In this document: piece after piece, positions 33,893 through 44,839 of the stretch
Numbering within the stretch: the first letter of the stretch is position 1
How the letters are laid out: every line of letters begins with the position of its first letter
Source of the DNA: Phaseolus vulgaris
Taxonomy: Eukaryota > Streptophyta > Magnoliopsida > Fabales > Fabaceae
Direction: 5' to 3'
DNA: 64,000 nucleotides
NCBI RefSeq assembly: GCF_000499845.2
Contig: NC_023759.2
Location: 25,068,264 to 25,132,263 of the forward strand
Position numbers and translations under genes: made by a program
Notes under the pieces: model-generated
Told to the model about the DNA's origin: nothing
The model's database searches: none
The model's input: the letters and a program-made list of their open reading frames with translations, nothing else

Positions 33893-34509
33893 TATCCTAA
33901 TAGCTGGGCTTTCGTCAAGGCCTTTGACATACTTTTTGGTTTTCTGGGGTGTGCACCCTCGGTTGATATCTTTCTTCACTTCTTTGAGGTGAAGAGGCAA
34001 AGGCACAACCTCTGGGTGACCCTCAATAACGTTCCCGACAGGGTTCTCCTGACCCCCTCCCAAAACTCCTTCACTGGGTGGAAGGGTAGGTTTTTCAAAA
34101 TCTGTTGCTCTGATCTCATGCCCTCCGCCCTAGATGGTTTTCCACTATACTGGGTGAGGGAGACGAGAGCCCTCAAGTCCAAACCCTTCAAGAAACTAAC
34201 CCCGAACGACCAGGTGGTGTGTCGGATCCTAGCTGAGGCGGGGGGTTTTGACTCCGCCACTTTGATCAGTTTGGAGTTCAACGTTGGAACCCTAGAGAAG
34301 TATATATGTACGAGTGACTGTCTTAGAAACTTCCGCCTTTGATGCTTTCTAAATCTTTGCACGTTTTGCCTCATGATGTCTTTAACATGTTCCTTTCCCT
34401 TGGTGCAGGTTCAAAGATAGAGCAGCAGCGGAGGTCACAACTTACCCGGGCTCTGCGGGGTGAGAGCGGAGCTTCGTCTTCCTCCCATCCCGACTCCGGA
34501 GGCCACTGA
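33893..34509 (+). pseudogene. Element C short antisense gene, 5' truncated
   Basis: Begins YPNSWAFVKAFD and continues through VDIFLHFFEVKRQ, LWVTLNNVP, GWKGRFF, LDGFPLYWV and AGGFDSATLISLEFN to an exon end at 34307. Intron 34308-34408 (GTACGA...GGTGCAG); exon 2 34409-34509 adds a short Arg/Ser/Asp-rich tail and stops. This matches the short gene of F (53378-54340), including an identical 101-base exon 2 length. No coiled coil follows. The first third of the gene is missing because of element D. Confidence 0.82.
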
Positions 34510-34910
34510 AGAATGGTTCGTTTGTATTCTTTGTATGAGCACAGGGCATGTAATGTTTGCCCCGTTCGCCTTACTCCCATTTATCTCGAACACTACTTGT
34601 AAATTTGACTCCAGTGTACCATGCTTGGTTTTTGTAATGCTGCTTTACTTTTGCATATACTGTGCATTCTTTCTCCGTTATGTTTCTTGGCGACGCCTAC
34701 GCTTGGGCGACGCCTTCTACCTTGGCGACGCTTTCTCTTGGCGACGCCTTCTTTCTTGGCGACACCTTCTTCTTGGCGACGCCGTCTTCTTGGCGACGCC
34801 TTCTATCTTGGCAGCGCCTTCTTCTTGGCGACGCCTGTCGCCGCTTCGAACGGGAAAAAGATAAACACTAAAGACCAAGGCAAGGTTTTTCTCGAACTTC
34901 TTTTTTCTTT
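34510..34910. repeat. Element C spacer with GGCGACGCC minisatellite
   Basis: At about 34685-34850 there are roughly ten irregular copies of 'cttggcgacgccttct'-like units of 13-18 bases. The same core is repeated inside the LTRs of this family (for example 40285-40400 and 61320-61480). The rest of the interval is AT-rich and holds no gene; open frames here come from the repeat. Confidence 0.8.
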
Positions 34911-34967
34911 TATTTGGGTGACCTCGTTAAAAAACCCTCGAAAGGGAAAAAGAGTGTCCCCTTCAAC
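34911..34967 (-). promoter_or_regulatory. Conserved post-integrase block (element C copy)
   Basis: The minus strand reads GGGGACACTCTTTTTCCCTT, CGAGGGTTTTTTAACGAGG and TCACCCAAATAAA. It is kept although nearly the whole integrase gene beside it has been deleted. Confidence 0.55.
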
Positions 34968-34995
34968 AAGATTGTTACATGGCTGCTTACATAAG

Positions 34996-35416
34996 TCAAC
35001 TAAAATAAAACTTCAAGTTGGCTGCATTCCAACTGCGCGGGATGGGACCCCCCTCCAAGGTCTCTAGGTTGTACGAACCATTGCCCTTAGCCTCGGTAAC
35101 TCTGAATGGTCCGGTCCACTTGGAAGACAACTTATTCTCCAGTTCGTATGGGTGAGCCATCCTCAAAACTAGGTCGCCAACCTGAAACTGTCGTGGCTTC
35201 ATTTTAGAGCTATATTGTCGCTCTACTCTACTCTATGAATTTCCTCGGAGCTTTCAGCGTCTCTTGGATTACTGTCCTCTGCCTACCCCCTTTGCCTGAG
35301 TTAGCTAGCTTGGCAAGCAGGTCAGCTCTGGCATTCTGCTCCCTTTGGACATGTACTAGCTCAAGAGCGCTAAATGCTCCTTTCAGCAGTTGGACGTATT
35401 TCAGATATGCCGCCAT
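34996..35416 (-). pseudogene. Element C integrase remnant with large internal deletion
   Basis: From 35416 the frame reads MAAYLKYVQLLKG, ARADLLAKLANSGKGG and ETLKAPRKF, then near 35225 jumps directly to the C-terminal module (SSKMKPRQFQVGDLV, KWTGPFRVTEAKGN, ending LKFYFS). The zinc module and the entire DDE core are missing, by comparison with F about 1.1 kb. The junction contains a short GTAGAG repeat, suggesting slippage or end joining. This copy cannot encode an integrase. Confidence 0.87.
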
Positions 35417-37146
35417 CTGCGGGGTCCTTTGCTTGGAACTCGCCTGATACCTGTCCCGTAATCAGCTGGGAGTTGCTTTTCACCAAAAGGTTCTGCGCGC
35501 CCATCTCCTTAGCCAGGAGCATCCCTACAACCAGAGTTTCGTACTCAGCCTGATTATTACTTGCCTTGAAGGCGAAGCGCAGAGCTTGCTCGATCAGCTT
35601 GCCATTGGGTCCCTCCAAGACTATTCCCGCACCACTTCCTTGTTGGTTGGAGGAGCCATCAACAGAGAGCAACCACTGTGAGCCCGCCTCCACCTCTTGT
35701 TCACCTCCGGGCGAGAGTTCCGCCACAAAATGTGCGTACACCTGCCCTTTGATGGATCCTCTGGGCTCATACTGGATGTCAAATTCTGACAAATCCACCG
35801 CCCAGCGCACCATCCTCCCCGCTACGTCAGGTTTTTGCAATACCTTTTGTATAGGGAGGTTCGTCATCACCACCACTGTAAAGCTGTGGAAGTAATGGCT
35901 GAGCCTCCTGGCCGAAAATACCACGACCAACGTTGCCTTCTCCAGCGCCTGGTATCTCGTCTCCGCGCCTTGTAATTGCTCACAAAATAGATGGGCTTTT
36001 GAATCTGGTCCTGCTCCTGGACCAGCACAGAGCTGATAGCTTGCTCTGTCACCGCGAAGTACAGCCGGAGGGGCACACCCGCTACCGGTTTGCAGAGGAC
36101 CGGTGGCGTCGCCTGGTATTCTTTCAACCTGATGAAAGCCGCTTCGCATTCATCAGTCCATGCAAAACGACTATTCCTCTTGAGGCACTGGAAATATGGG
36201 TGCCCCTTCTCTCCTCCAGCAGAAACAAATCTTGAGAGTGCCGCCATCCGCCCCGTCAGCTGCTGCACTTCCTTTACTGACGTCGGGCTTCGCATGGCGA
36301 TGATTGCTGCGCATTTGTAGGGGTTCGCCTCTATTCCCCTCTCTGTGAGTATGAAACCTAGAAACTTACCGGCCTCTACCCCGAAGACACACTTCTCAGG
36401 GTTTAGCTTGAGGCGGTACTTGGATATAGTGACGAACAACTCCTCTAGGTCCGCCACGTGTTGTGCCCTATCCTTCGATGCTACCACCATATCATCCACG
36501 TAGGCGTACACATTCCTTCCTAACATGGGCGCTAGGACCTTGTCCATCAGCCTTTGGTAGGTGGCGCCCGCGTTTTTCAGCCCAAAAGGCATCACCTTGT
36601 AACAGTAACTGCTAGTCTCCGTCATGAACGCAGTTTTACTCTCATCTCGCAGGTGCATCTTGATCTGGTTGTATCCCGAGAATGCATCCAGGAAGCTAAG
36701 TACATTGCAGCCGGAGGCGCTGTCCACCAGCGCGTCGATCCTGGGCAGTGGGTACGAGTCCTTCGGGCACGCTTTATTTAAGTCCGTGAAGTCCACGCAC
36801 ATCCTCAACTTCTCATTCGCCTTCTTCACCAGGACGACGTTGGCCAGCCATTCAGGGTATTGAATCTCCCTGATGTGCCAGCGCTCAGCAGCTTCTGCGT
36901 TTCTTCCCTTACCACCAGCTGCCTCTCTTCGTTAAACTTTCTCCTTCTTTGGCGCACGGGGCGGACCGTGGCGTCCATGCTGAGGTGATGGCATAGGAAA
37001 TCAGGATCGATGCTGGGCATATCCGAGGCAGACCATGCGAAAGCATTCAAGTGACCTGAAATCACCCCTGCCACCTCCTCCTGCTCCTCTTGGCTCAGCA
37101 AACGCCCTATCTTAAACGTTTTGCCGCCAATCTCTCGTTCCACCAC
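35370..37146 (-). pseudogene. Element C reverse transcriptase and RNase H domains, frameshifted
   Basis: RT blocks are clear: KKANEKLRMCVDF, LDAFSGYNQIKM, MPFGLKNAGATYQRLM, YVDD near 36489-36505. Both RNase H domains follow (YQALEKATLVVVF; SVDGSSNQQGSGAG, NNQAEYETL, KSNSQLI). The third acidic site of the second RNase H appears as Asn (KSN) where F and Tat1 have Asp (KSD). Frameshifts lie near 36885 (before the RT), near 35970 and near 35430. The piece 37146-36900 upstream is the linker from protease. Confidence 0.83.
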
Positions 37147-37155
37147 GTTAGCCGC

Positions 37156-39234
37156 CTACTGATCCTTGCTATTATCTTCAACGGGCGTCACCTCTTCCAC
37201 GGGCGCCGTGTCGTCGGGGCCTTCCTCCATGAGTGTATTTGCCTCGGGCGTCGCCCTCACGGGTATGGCATCGTCAGGTGTTGACCCAGAGGGCGTCGCC
37301 TCAATCATCGTCGTGTCTACACTTGGCGGACGCTCAAACACCATGAACACGCCTCTCTTCGTTTCCAGGCTGTTCTCAAAACATTTTCGCGCCTCCTCCT
37401 GATCCGACTTGATGACAATCACCTTGCCGCTGAGATCTGGCAGCTTCATCTTCATATGGCGCGTGGAGGCCACTGCATTCAGCCTATTCAACACCGGTCT
37501 CCCCAACAAAATGTTGTAAGCGGAGTTGGCGTTTACGACCAAGTACCGGATGCTTTCGGTACGCGAGGCCTCTCCACCTGTGAACGTTGTCCTCAGCTGC
37601 AAGTAGCCTCGGACTTCCACTTGGTTGTCTGCGAACCCATATAGGCACCCTGTAAAGGGCCTCAGAAGGTCGGGAGACAACCGCAACTTGTTGAATGTCG
37701 ACCAGAATATGACGTCTGCAGAACTTCCCTGGTCAACTAGAACCTTGTGCACTTTTCTTCCAGCCGTGACAACCGAAATGACCACGGGATCATTGTTGTG
37801 CGGCACGACATCTCGCAGATCCGCCCTCGTGAACACGAGGTCCGACTCCCACGGATCGCCTGAGATTCTCTCCTCAATCGAGTTGACCCCCCTCGCGTAT
37901 TTCTTTCGCTTGTAGGCGGTGGGTCCTCCGCCGGAAAAACCTCCAGCAATGGTGTGGACCTCGCCGAGAACAGGCATCTCGTGCGCTTGTTCTTCCGTTG
38001 GCGCTGGCAGGGCGGCGGTCGTGGCGGGTTCTGCAACATAATCCTTTAGAAACCCGCTTCTCACCAGCTCATCTAGCTGGTAACCCAACGACAGGCAGTT
38101 GTCGATGTGATGACCAAAAGCCTCGTGGAACTCACACCAAGAGTCTTTCCGAGGCCCTAACACCTTATCAGTCTTCGTCGGTCGCCTCAACCTCTCGGCT
38201 ATATTAGGCACGGCGATCAGGTCCTTCAACTCCACTACAAAGTTGTATCTCGCCGGCCTTGCCCTCTCCCTGGCCGGGCGATCGCCTCCTGCTGGACCCC
38301 GGGGCTGGGGTTTTCTGGTTTCATAGGGGCGTCTCCCCTCCGGCTTCTTCCTCCCCGTCGTGGTCTCGTTGACCCTGACGGGCTGAATCCGTGTTTGCGC
38401 CCTCGGGCGGGAGGGCACAACGCTGGTTCGCTTCTCGCACACCTCCCCTTCGGAGGCGATATGCTCCACTGCCCGGCGCCGTATCTCAGCAAAAGTCCTT
38501 GGGCGATTGCGAATAATAGATTCGCAAAAGGGGCCGGGACACACGCCTTTCCTGAAGGCATACACAATCATAGGCTCCTCCGACGTTCCAACTTTCACCA
38601 CCTGGGCACCGAAGCGGTTGATGTATTCCTTTAGGGTCTCCCCTTGATACTGTTTCACATCAAACAGATCGTAGGAAACCGGCGGCGGGGCTTTCTTCGC
38701 CAAGTATTGCTCCCTAAACAGCTGCGACAACTGCCGAAAGGAGGTGATATGGCCATTTGGAAGGCTGATGAACCAGTCCATTGCCATCCCTGTCAACATG
38801 CTCATAAAGATCTTGCACCTCGCGGCATCAGAGCCGCCTACTAACACCATCTGCGTGTGGAACGCAGTGAGATGCGCCTCGGGATCCTCCATCCCTGTAA
38901 AAATCGCTTTTGGCCCCGAGAACGTGTTGGGGATCGCCGCATCCAGAATCTGCTGCGAGAAGGGAGTGGAAAACTCCCTTGGCGGGGTGAGATGCTCCAT
39001 CTCATCATGTTCGCGTTGCCCCTGATTGTTCCTCAAACCCCGGCGCAACTCCTCATTTATACGATGGAGCTCTTCGTTCCTCACATGCGAGGCTTCGAGA
39101 TCCGCTTGCATGCGTTCTTGTTCTATCTTCGACTCCGCCATATCATCCTGCAGCCCCCGCATTATCTCCAGGACCTGCTGCATGGATATTTCTCCACTCG
39201 CAGCGCGTGCGGTACCTTGTCTAGTGGTAGCCAT
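37156..39234 (-). CDS. Element C gag-protease, 692 codons, open
   Basis: ATG at 39234 (MATTRQG) to TAG at 37156-37158. Domains: N-terminal helical segment, Retrotrans_gag-like region (MDWFISLPNGHITSFRQL, SYDLFDVKQYQGETLKEYINRFG), a basic Arg/Pro linker, the knuckle CEFHEAFGHHIDNC, and a protease with VDQGSSADVIF. In F the frame continues into RT, so the TAG (replacing a Pro codon) ends it early. The result is a free-standing Gag-protease frame, the best-preserved gag in the window. Gag would form the particle and protease would process the polyprotein. Confidence 0.86.
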   Translation of the reverse strand: MATTRQGTARAASGEISMQQVLEIMRGLQDDMAESKIEQERMQADLEASHVRNEELHRINEELRRGLRNNQGQREHDEMEHLTPPREFSTPFSQQILDAAIPNTFSGPKAIFTGMEDPEAHLTAFHTQMVLVGGSDAARCKIFMSMLTGMAMDWFISLPNGHITSFRQLSQLFREQYLAKKAPPPVSYDLFDVKQYQGETLKEYINRFGAQVVKVGTSEEPMIVYAFRKGVCPGPFCESIIRNRPRTFAEIRRRAVEHIASEGEVCEKRTSVVPSRPRAQTRIQPVRVNETTTGRKKPEGRRPYETRKPQPRGPAGGDRPARERARPARYNFVVELKDLIAVPNIAERLRRPTKTDKVLGPRKDSWCEFHEAFGHHIDNCLSLGYQLDELVRSGFLKDYVAEPATTAALPAPTEEQAHEMPVLGEVHTIAGGFSGGGPTAYKRKKYARGVNSIEERISGDPWESDLVFTRADLRDVVPHNNDPVVISVVTAGRKVHKVLVDQGSSADVIFWSTFNKLRLSPDLLRPFTGCLYGFADNQVEVRGYLQLRTTFTGGEASRTESIRYLVVNANSAYNILLGRPVLNRLNAVASTRHMKMKLPDLSGKVIVIKSDQEEARKCFENSLETKRGVFMVFERPPSVDTTMIEATPSGSTPDDAIPVRATPEANTLMEEGPDDTAPVEEVTPVEDNSKDQ

Positions 39235-39341
39235 TCTTCACTGTTTCATCAAACTTCCTCCAACGTTATTGTGACTTGATAGGTTTTCTCAAACTTGTGA
39301 TGGGACTGATGTTTTATATCGGCCCCACAGTGGGCGCCAAA
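39235..39341 (-). other. Element C leader and primer binding site
   Basis: The leader is short (about 85 bases). The minus strand reads TGGCGCCCACTGTGGGGCC at 39339-39321, two bases from the LTR end. The GGCGCCC site is shared with Tat1, Tat2 and F. The tRNA is not assigned. Confidence 0.8.
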
Positions 39342-40461
39342 TGTTCCGGCCAGTTGACCTGGGACGTCTTTGTGCGCGACCTCACCCGTCAGCTAGGGAC
39401 TCCTTCCCACTGGTTACCTGTGGATTCCTGCAAAGAAGGACAAAAGGGCGCCCTAGCGGCCGTTTGCACTCCGACGCTCAAGTCAGCCAGCAAGAAACAC
39501 CAAAACAATGCACCTCCGTATCGGAGCACCGTGACTGGCACTCTGAAGGTGGTCTAATGAAACTGTGTATTGTGTATCTTTCTCCCTCTGGCAAACAAAC
39601 TCTCTCTCTCTAGTCCCTTGTCCGTAGTCTCGAGGCTCGAGCAAGAAACTAGAGTGTATTCTGGGAAAGTCTGCCAAAAGTTCGAACCCCGTTTCCAACA
39701 TTCAAAGCGCTATTTAAGCTACTCCAGCATTCAAAGCGCCTTAAAGCGCATTCAATTATAAAACGTAGCGCATTTAAGACGTTTAAACCGCTTGGGAGCA
39801 TTTATAGTACCTGACAAAATGGTGTCTCTAATCTGACTTGGCTGTTGTACACGTGGAGGGCCTCACAGCGCCGTGACCCCATCTGAGGGTATCTCCTCGT
39901 GTGAGTCCTCCTACCTGGGAGTGCATCTGCGCTAGGGGTGACTCTTTGGGTGCCAACTCACGCCCCCAAACATCTAGTCACTCACTTTGAGAGCATATCT
40001 ACCTTCCTCTCGTACCCTGCACCCGGCTACCCTGGGCGTGACCCTCCTGTTGAGTCGTATCTATCCCAAGGGCGTCTCTAGGGCGGCAGGGGCACTTCAC
40101 AAGTCAGGTTGCTCTACACTGGCGCTATTATTATGGCCTTGAAGCCACCTTTCTCTTCTCTTTATGACTACCCCGGATTATCGGGATTTGAGGCCTTCCC
40201 ACGGCGTCGCTCCCTCCATGGTCTTTCCTACCCATGGGTATCGGGGAGCGACACTGTGATTGCCTTACTCTTGTGACACTTGGCCTTGGCGACGCCCTAG
40301 CTGGGCGACGCCTTGACTTGGCGATGCCTTCACCTAGGAGACGCCTTACCTTGGCGACGCCCTGCCTCGGCGATGCTTGCACTTGGCGTCTCCTCACCTA
40401 GGCGGCGCATTATGATGACTTTGACTGACTTTGACCTTGACTTTGTCAACGCCCAGATACA
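39342..40461 (-). repeat. Element C 5' LTR, outer end eroded
   Basis: The plus strand starts TGTTCCGGCCAG and runs through the family LTR, including a TATAAA on the minus strand at 39806-39801 and the GGCGACGCC minisatellite at 40285-40400. Related copies end GATACGGGACGGTACA; this one ends GATACA and then joins element E integrase, so about ten terminal bases are lost. Confidence 0.82.
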
Positions 40462-41715
40462 ATGTGTCCTTTGGAGGAAGGCGACACATGGATGACCCCT
40501 TACAGGCGATACCTAGCGGACGGAATCCTCCCAGCGGAGTCGGAAGAAGACAAGAAGATTAAAAGGAACGTCGCAAGGCAGACATTGGTAGATGGGATAT
40601 TATTCAGGCACGGGTTCACGCACCCCATCTTGACATGCGTGAGTGGCGACGAGTGCACCAGGATAATGGCTGAGCTCCACGAAGGTATTTGTGGGAGCCA
40701 CGTGGGAGGAATATCCTTGGCATCCAAGGTAATACGCGCAGGGTTTTTCTGGCCAACAGTAAGAGAGGATTGCGTGCGATACGCCCAACATTGCAAGCAG
40801 TGTCAGATGCACGCTGATTGGCACAAGGCGCTGCCAGAAGAACTAAGAACCATTTACAGCCCATGGCCTTTCCATACCTGGGGAACTGATATCTTAGGCC
40901 CGTTCCCATGAGCAATAAGACAAATGAAGTACTTGATCGTTGCCATCGAATACTTCACCAAGTGGATAGAGGCCGAACTAGTGGCACAGATCACCGCAGA
41001 CAAGGTACAACACTTCGTTTGAAAGAACATTGTGTGTCGTTTCGGGGTGCCAAGGCGTCTCATTTCAGACAATGGCACCCAGTTCACGAGCCAACAGTTG
41101 GGGAAGCTATGTACAAAAGTAGGAATCAAGCAGGTGTTTGCATCAGTCGAACACCCCCAGACAAATGGGCAGGTCGAGTCAGCAAACAGAGTTTTGCTGA
41201 GGGGTTTAAAACGCATATTAGAGAAGGCTAAAGGGACGTGGGCAGAAAAAGTGCTGATGATTGTATGGGCTTACCACACCACGCCTCAATCCTCCACCAT
41301 GGAGATGCCTTTCAGCCTAGTGTATGGGTCGGACGCCATGATCCCAGTGGAGATCCACGAGAGCTCGCCACGTTTCCTAGGTTTCGTGGCAGAAGAGTCC
41401 AACGAAGAAAGGAGGGTCAACCTGGACCTAATAGATGAAGCTAGAGAAGAGGCGAAAATTAAGGCCGAGGTTGTGAAAAGAAGAGTGGAGTGTCAGTACA
41501 GCTCCAAGGTGAAGCTGCGGCAATTCCAGGTTGGTGACCTGGTCATGAGGAAAGCTCACCCTTACGAGTTAGAAAATAAGTTGTCCCCCAAGTGGACTGG
41601 ACCGTTCAGAGTAACCAAAGCCAAAGGGAATGGTTCGTATAAGTTAGAAACTCCAGAAAGGCGCCCCATCCTACATAGTTGGAATGCGGCTAATTTAAAG
41701 TTTTATTTTAGTTGA
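40462..41715 (+). pseudogene. Element E integrase remnant with two in-frame stops
   Basis: Starts inside the linker (EEGDTWMTPYRRYLADG), then the zinc module (ELHEGICGSH...CKQCQ), D in WGTDILGPFP (about 40884), D in SDNGTQF (about 41065), E in EHPQTNGQVESAN (about 41150) and the C-terminal module ending LKFYFS at 41715. TGA stops lie at 40909-40911 and 41020-41022, the second replacing Trp. It is the only surviving coding part of a plus-strand Tat element whose left side was displaced by C. Confidence 0.87.
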
Positions 41716-41925
41716 AATTTTGTAAAAGGGGACACTCTTTTTCCCCCCGGGGGTTTTTTAATGGGGTCACCCAAATAAAGAGAAGAAAAGTTTAAGATAT
41801 TTTCTGCCTTAGTTTTTCCCTTTCTTGTAAGATCAAAGAAACAGAGACAAAGATGAGGCGTCGCCCAGATAAGGCGTCGCCAAGATAAGGTGTCGCCAAG
41901 ATAAGGCGTCGCCTAGATAAGGTAT
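41716..41925 (+). other. Element E post-integrase block and spacer stub
   Basis: At 41727-41778 lies the sixth copy of the conserved block (AAAAGGGGACACTCTTTTTC, a C/G-run, GGGTTTTTTAATGGGG, CACCCAAATAAA). Units of 'aaggcgtcgcc(a/t)agat' follow. Element G interrupts the spacer at 41926. Confidence 0.65.
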
Positions 41926-44210
41926 TGTTCTCGCCGGTTGACCGGGATCGTCTTTGCGCGTGGCTTGCCCTCGCGAGATAGGGCACCTTCGTTTGCTCCG
42001 TCAAAGACACCTGAAAAGAGAAGTGAACAAAGGGGCGCCCTCGCGGCCGTTTGCACTCCGACGATCAAGTCAGCTAGCGAGAAACATCAAAGTGACACAC
42101 CCTTGGGAGGTGGTCGAAGAAACTGTACTAAATGACTGAAACTGCGTAACTAGAACTGTGTTGCCCTAATTGCCTGTGCTCACTGTGAGTATGCCGCGAA
42201 GACAACTAGGGTTTTTCTCTGTGTATCTGTGTGTCCTAGGTTAAAACTCGGTCCCCTTTTCAAATGAGCCCAAGGTCCCTTTTTATACATCCCTCATCAT
42301 TAAAGCGTATAAAAATGTTCCTTGGAATATACGAATCTTAACTTACTTAACGCGTACCTTGGAATATACGCAAACTTTCTGTTCCGTCCGGTTGACCTGG
42401 GACGTCTTCGCGCGCGACCTCAACCGTCAGCTAGGGACTCCTTCCCACTGGTTACCTGTGGATTCCTGCAAAGAAGGACAAAAGGGCGCCCTAGCGGCCG
42501 TTTGCACTCCGACGCTCAAGTCAGCCAACAAGAAACACCAAAAACTATGCACCTCCGTATCGGAGCCCCGTGTATGGCACTCTGAAGGTGGTAAAAGGGA
42601 AACTGTGTCTAGTGTATATTTTCTCCCTCTGGCCAAAGTCCTTCCCTAGTCCCTTGTGCGTAACCTCAAGGCTCGAGCAAGCCACTAGAGTGTTTCTGGA
42701 AAATTAGCCAAAAGTTCGAACCCCGTTTCCAACATTCAAGGCGCTATTTAAGCTACTCCCGCATTCAAAGCACCTTAAAGCGCATTTAGTTATAAAACGT
42801 AGCGCATTTAAGACGTTTAAACCGATTGGGAGCATTTATAATACCTTAAACGTTCGAAACGGAAACTGTATTAAATAACTTTAATTACCTTGTACCTAAC
42901 AAAATGGCGTTTCTATTATGACCTGGCTGTTGTACACGTGGAGGGCCTCACAACGCCGTGACCCCATCTGGGAGCATTTCTCCGTGTGAGTCCTCTTACC
43001 TGGGAGTGCATCTGCGCTAGAGGTGACTTTTTGGGTGCCAACTCATGCCCCCAAACATCTAGTCACTCACTTTGAGAGCGTATCTGCCTTCCTCTCGTAC
43101 CCTGCACCTGGCTACCCTGGGCGTGACCCTCCTGTTGAGTCGTATCTATCCCAAGGGCGTCTCTGGGGCGGCAGGGGCACTTCACGAGTCAGGCTGCCCT
43201 ACACTGGCGCTATCACTATGGCCTTGAAGCAACCTTTCTCTTCTCTTTATTACTACCCCGGATTATCGGGATTTGAGGCCTTCCCAAGGCGTCGCTCCCT
43301 CCATGGTCTTTCCTACCCATGGGTATCGGGGAACCACACTGTGATTGCCTTGCCTTTGTGACATTTGACCTTGGCGACGCCCTGGTTGGGCGACGCCTTA
43401 ACTGGGCGATGCCTTAACTAGGCGACGCCTTGACCTTGGCGACGCTTCCTCTTGGCGACGCTGGCACTTGGCGTCTCTTCACCTAGGCGACGCCTTATGT
43501 TGACTTTGACCTCAACATTGACTTTGACCTTGACTTTGTCAACGCCCGGATACGGGACGGTACACTTTCCCTGAAACCTCTAATGAGCACGTGGGCATTG
43601 CCATGTGCCCCTTTGACTTGATCGTTATTCTGTGCAGAGGGTCCCTCAGCGCCGCAACCCAATCTTAGGGTTATTCCATTGTGTGAGCCCTCTTTTCTGC
43701 GGAGTGCTTTTGTCACGTTGGTTGACTTTTTGGGTGCCAACTCATGCGCCCCAATCACTAGTTTCTTTCCCTGGGGGTATATCTACCTTTCTCTTGTATC
43801 ATGCACGTGGTTCTCCCCTGGTTATGGCCCTCTCATGGGTCATATCTGTTCCAAGGTCTCCCAGCGGTGGCGTGGATACTTTACGAGTCAGGATACCCCT
43901 TTCTGGTGCTAGACTTATGGCCTTGAAGCCACCTTTCTCTTTTCCTTGCTATTGTTCTGAACTGTCGAGGCCCGATGTCTCTCTTGGGCGACGTCTTTGC
44001 TTGGCGATGTCTTACTTTAGGCGACGCCCCTCTTTAGGCGATGCCTGTCTAGGGCGATGTCTTCTTGGGCGATGCCTTTCTTGGGCGACGCCTCACTTGG
44101 GCGATGCCTCGGGTGCTCAACCTGTTCACTTTCCTTCCTTGGGTCCCTTGAGGGGTCCCACCATGTGTTGACTTTGACCTTTGGTCAACGCCCGGGGACG
44201 GGACGGTACA
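41926..44210 (-). repeat. Element G 3' LTR, interrupted by a solo LTR
   Basis: The plus strand reads TGTTCTCGCCGG...GGGACGGTACA. Removing the solo LTR at 42380-43564 plus one CTTTC leaves about 1.1 kb that follows the LTR copy at 62316. The polypurine tract is adjacent at 44211. The left flank GGTAT lies in the element E spacer. Confidence 0.85.
42380..43564 (-). mobile_element. Solo LTR of the C/F family with perfect target duplication
   Basis: The plus strand reads TGTTCCGTCCGG...GGGACGGTACA, 1185 bases. It is flanked by CTTTC at 42375-42379 and CTTTC at 43565-43569. No internal sequence is present. It arose by insertion into the G LTR and then recombination between the two LTRs of the inserted element. 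The related LTR at 62316 preserves an uninterrupted site near 62762-62780. Confidence 0.95.
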
Positions 44211-44223
44211 CAAGCCCCCCAGT
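44211..44223 (-). other. Polypurine tract of element G
   Basis: The minus strand reads ACTGGGGGGCTTG directly before the LTR start TGTACC. It matches the tracts of D and F. Confidence 0.8.
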
Positions 44224-44839
44224 CTTGAGCTGACACTTATTTCAGCAAAAAGACTAAGGCCTCGCCTCTTATCCACGTGGCATTCTTGCTGACGTGACAT
44301 TCCTTTGTTCAGTTCGACTTGACACTCTTTGAACATCTGACGCGACAGTCTCTGCGTTTGAGGATGTGACGTTTTAAGTTATGCTATAATCTCTTTACAC
44401 GTGGCTTGATCGCACGGTCATCACTTGGCGCCTCTCGCGCTCCTCCAGTGAACGTTACATCTTTCGGAAACGCGCGCTCCAATCCACTGTTTCATTCACC
44501 TCTTGCACTCTTTCTACTGTTCATCTTCCCCAAGCTCTCTCTGCAACCTTCGCTTTCTCTTTTGCGCTTTCGATCCTCGAATCTCCAGATACTAAAAAAG
44601 GTACGATCTTTCTCCTTCAATGGCTCTCCCTTCACCTTTCGTATTTGACATAACTGCCTGGGACTGTTTATTTTCCTCGTATCTCTTGTATTCTCTTTCG
44701 CATTTCTCTGTTCCTGTTCCCCCCCCCTTTTCTGAACTTCTCGCGTGGGTAGGGATTCTCGTAGGGTTTTTGTTTTTCCCCCTTTCCTGACCTTATTTGC
44801 TAAACCTTTTCTCTTCCTCATTCTTCAGTCTCTTCACCA
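44224..44839 (+). promoter_or_regulatory. Upstream region of the element G antisense gene
   Basis: G-boxes CACGTG at 44274-44279 and 44398-44403; CTATAAT near 44383 is a possible TATA element. A 5'-UTR intron runs 44601 (GTACGA) to 44828 (TTCTTCAG), ending 11 bases before the ATG. The layout matches the upstream region of the long gene in F. Confidence 0.55.

Larger units (their letters stand above)
33893..40461 (-). mobile_element. Element C: Tat retrotransposon with integrase deletion, 3' end lost
   Basis: On the minus strand: 5' LTR (40461-39342), primer site, gag-protease, RT, RNase H domains, a deletion across integrase, post-integrase block, spacer, then the second half of a short antisense gene on the plus strand. 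The antisense gene is cut by element D, and the polypurine tract and 3' LTR are absent. It belongs to the same family as F by LTR, gag and antisense gene. It abuts the integrase of element E on the right, so C inserted into E. Confidence 0.87.

Noticed and set aside
43023..43361. Plus-strand frames of 60-180 codons within LTRs (also near 40131, 47401, 48391, 60838 and 61114)
   Set aside because: They lie entirely in LTR sequence, differ between LTR copies by frame-breaking changes and carry no domain.
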